6,463 nucleotides of DNA from an uncultured Bacilli bacterium (GTDB taxonomy: Bacteria; Bacillota_I; Bacilli_A; RF39; UBA660): contig CANTWQ010000063.1 of assembly GCA_947853365.1 (NCBI GenBank), forward strand, positions 1 through 6,463. The letters run 5' to 3'. A program made the position numbers and the translations under genes. Of this stretch, positions 5,561-6,463 are shown one piece after another; within the stretch, counting starts at the first letter, position 1, and the number at the start of each line of letters is the position of its first letter. A model generated the notes under the pieces. The model had not been told where the DNA came from. It saw only the letters and a list, made by a program, of their open reading frames with translations, and did not search any database.

Positions 5561-6436
5561 ATGGAAAAGGCAAAAGTATATTTTACCAAAGAAGTATCAC
5601 CGGAAAGTTTGGTGAAAATGTATGAAGTTTTAGGGGTAGAATTGCCTGGAAAAGTAGCAGTGAAGTTGCATTCGGGAGAACAGGGCAACCAAAATTATTT
5701 ACGTCCTGAATTCGTGCAAAAATTAGTAGAAAGAGTGCATGGAACGGTTGTGGAATGCAATACTGCCTATGAAGGTGCAAGAAACACTACCGAAAAACAT
5801 CAAAAACTAATGGAAGAACACGGTTGGAGCAAATACTTTGATGTCGATATTATGGATAGTGAAGGAAAAGATTTGGAATTGGATATTCCAGATGGTTTCC
5901 AAATTAAAAAGAACTATGTTGGAAATCATTTGGCCAATTATGATTCCATGCTTGTTTTATCTCATTTTAAGGGGCATGCCATGGGTGGCTTTGGCGGAAG
6001 CTTAAAACAACTTTCTATCGGTTGTGCTTCTTCTTACGGAAAGGCTTATATTCATGGAGCAGGAGAGGCGAAAGATAGTATTTTTGGAACAGATCAAGTG
6101 CAATTCGTTACATCGATGGGCGATGCTGCCAGCAGTGTTCATCGTTATTTTAAAGGAAATACGGTATATATCAATGCGATGGTAAATATTTCTGTGGATT
6201 GTGATTGTGATGGTAACGCTTCAGCACCTTGTATGCAAAATATTGGTATTTTAGCAAGTACCGATCCTGTTGCCATTGATCAAGCATGTGTAGATTTGAT
6301 TTATCAAAGTAATGATCCAGGAAAAGATAAATTGATTGCTCGTATGGAAGAGAAAAAAGGAATTATCATTGTCGAGGTCGCTGCCAAACATGGTATTGGT
6401 AACCGAGAATATGAATTGATTTCGGTAGATGAATAA
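5561..6436 (+). CDS. DUF362 domain-containing protein (probable iron-sulfur protein of unknown function)
   Basis: 291 residues, complete, starting at an ATG seven bases after AAAGGAGA. The family signature is clear: SHFKGHAMGGFGGSLKQLSIGCASSYGK appears as two adjoining motifs (135-150 and 151-161, with C155), followed later by DCDC (C214, C216), APC (C224) and GILASTDPVAIDQACVDL (228-245, C243). DUF362 proteins are uncharacterised; many carry [4Fe-4S] clusters, sometimes on an added ferredoxin domain. No separate CxxCxxC ferredoxin domain is present here, but C155, C214, C216 and C224 could bind a cluster (inference). No signal peptide or membrane segment is visible, so it is probably cytoplasmic. 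Expression should be controlled by the divergent MerR protein through the long-spacer promoter, suggesting induction by a small molecule or stress. I cannot name a reaction. Confidence 0.9.
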   Translation: MEKAKVYFTKEVSPESLVKMYEVLGVELPGKVAVKLHSGEQGNQNYLRPEFVQKLVERVHGTVVECNTAYEGARNTTEKHQKLMEEHGWSKYFDVDIMDSEGKDLELDIPDGFQIKKNYVGNHLANYDSMLVLSHFKGHAMGGFGGSLKQLSIGCASSYGKAYIHGAGEAKDSIFGTDQVQFVTSMGDAASSVHRYFKGNTVYINAMVNISVDCDCDGNASAPCMQNIGILASTDPVAIDQACVDLIYQSNDPGKDKLIARMEEKKGIIIVEVAAKHGIGNREYELISVDE

Positions 6437-6441
6437 AGGTT

Positions 6442-6463
6442 ATGAAAAAAAGATCAAAAAAAT
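6442..6463 (+). CDS. Possible start of a downstream gene, cut by window end
   Basis: An ATG five bases after the DUF362 stop opens a frame reading MKKRSKK to the window edge. The lysine/arginine-rich start would suit a signal peptide or a basic protein. AAAGG lies only three bases upstream, too close for an ideal ribosome binding site. Seven codons in poly-A DNA are weak evidence; it may not be a gene. Confidence 0.2.

Noticed and set aside
5500..5622. Upstream 40-codon ORF (starts MDAWTEYLLQINENMKR) overlapping the DUF362 start in another frame.
   Set aside because: It has no ribosome binding site, overlaps the clear DUF362 start and matches no family I recognise; it is probably leader sequence by chance.

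Overview
The window looks like chromosomal DNA from a low-GC, Gram-positive anaerobe or facultative anaerobe (Bacillota; an Erysipelotrichia-like or related clostridial lineage is my guess). The basis is AT-rich DNA with poly-A/poly-T intergenic stretches, strong GGAGG ribosome binding sites, sigma-A-type promoters, intrinsic terminators and an oxygen-sensitive class III ribonucleotide reductase. There are no tRNA, rRNA, CRISPR or insertion-sequence signals.

Layout. (1) Bases 1-1599 hold the 3' two-thirds or more of tex, an S1/YqgF RNA-binding transcription accessory protein. It is cut by the window edge and followed by two stacked intrinsic terminators. (2) A 317-base AT-rich gap (1600-1916) carries a tentative promoter and several hairpins. 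(3) Bases 1917-4942 form a three-gene operon for anaerobic deoxynucleotide synthesis: the large class III reductase polypeptide (NrdD, 763 aa), a 56-aa ORF, and the radical-SAM activase NrdG. (4) A bidirectional terminator lies inside the overlapping 3' ends of nrdG and a convergent MerR-family regulator gene (4935-5393, minus strand). (5) The regulator is divergent from a DUF362 gene (5561-6436). The shared intergenic region contains a textbook MerR operator, a perfect 8+8 palindrome inside a 19-base promoter spacer, and an overlapping consensus promoter for the regulator itself. (6) The last 22 bases may begin another gene.

The most notable point is the reductase. The 763-aa NrdD has the ATP-cone, the catalytic cysteine region and the metal-site cysteines, but it stops before the glycyl-radical loop. 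That loop (ITGYLVG plus the RFNN.KRAEE.DRVKH tail) is encoded by the next small ORF, which has its own strong ribosome binding site and ends in a TAATG overlap with nrdG. The sequence therefore points to a class III reductase whose glycyl radical sits on a separate small polypeptide. The small ORF is in the same frame as nrdD and is separated by one TAA, so read-through is a formal alternative. A repeated GEGVxxER segment on both sides of the break suggests the split arose through a partial duplication.

The MerR/DUF362 pair looks like an independent, inducible two-gene module of unknown physiological role.
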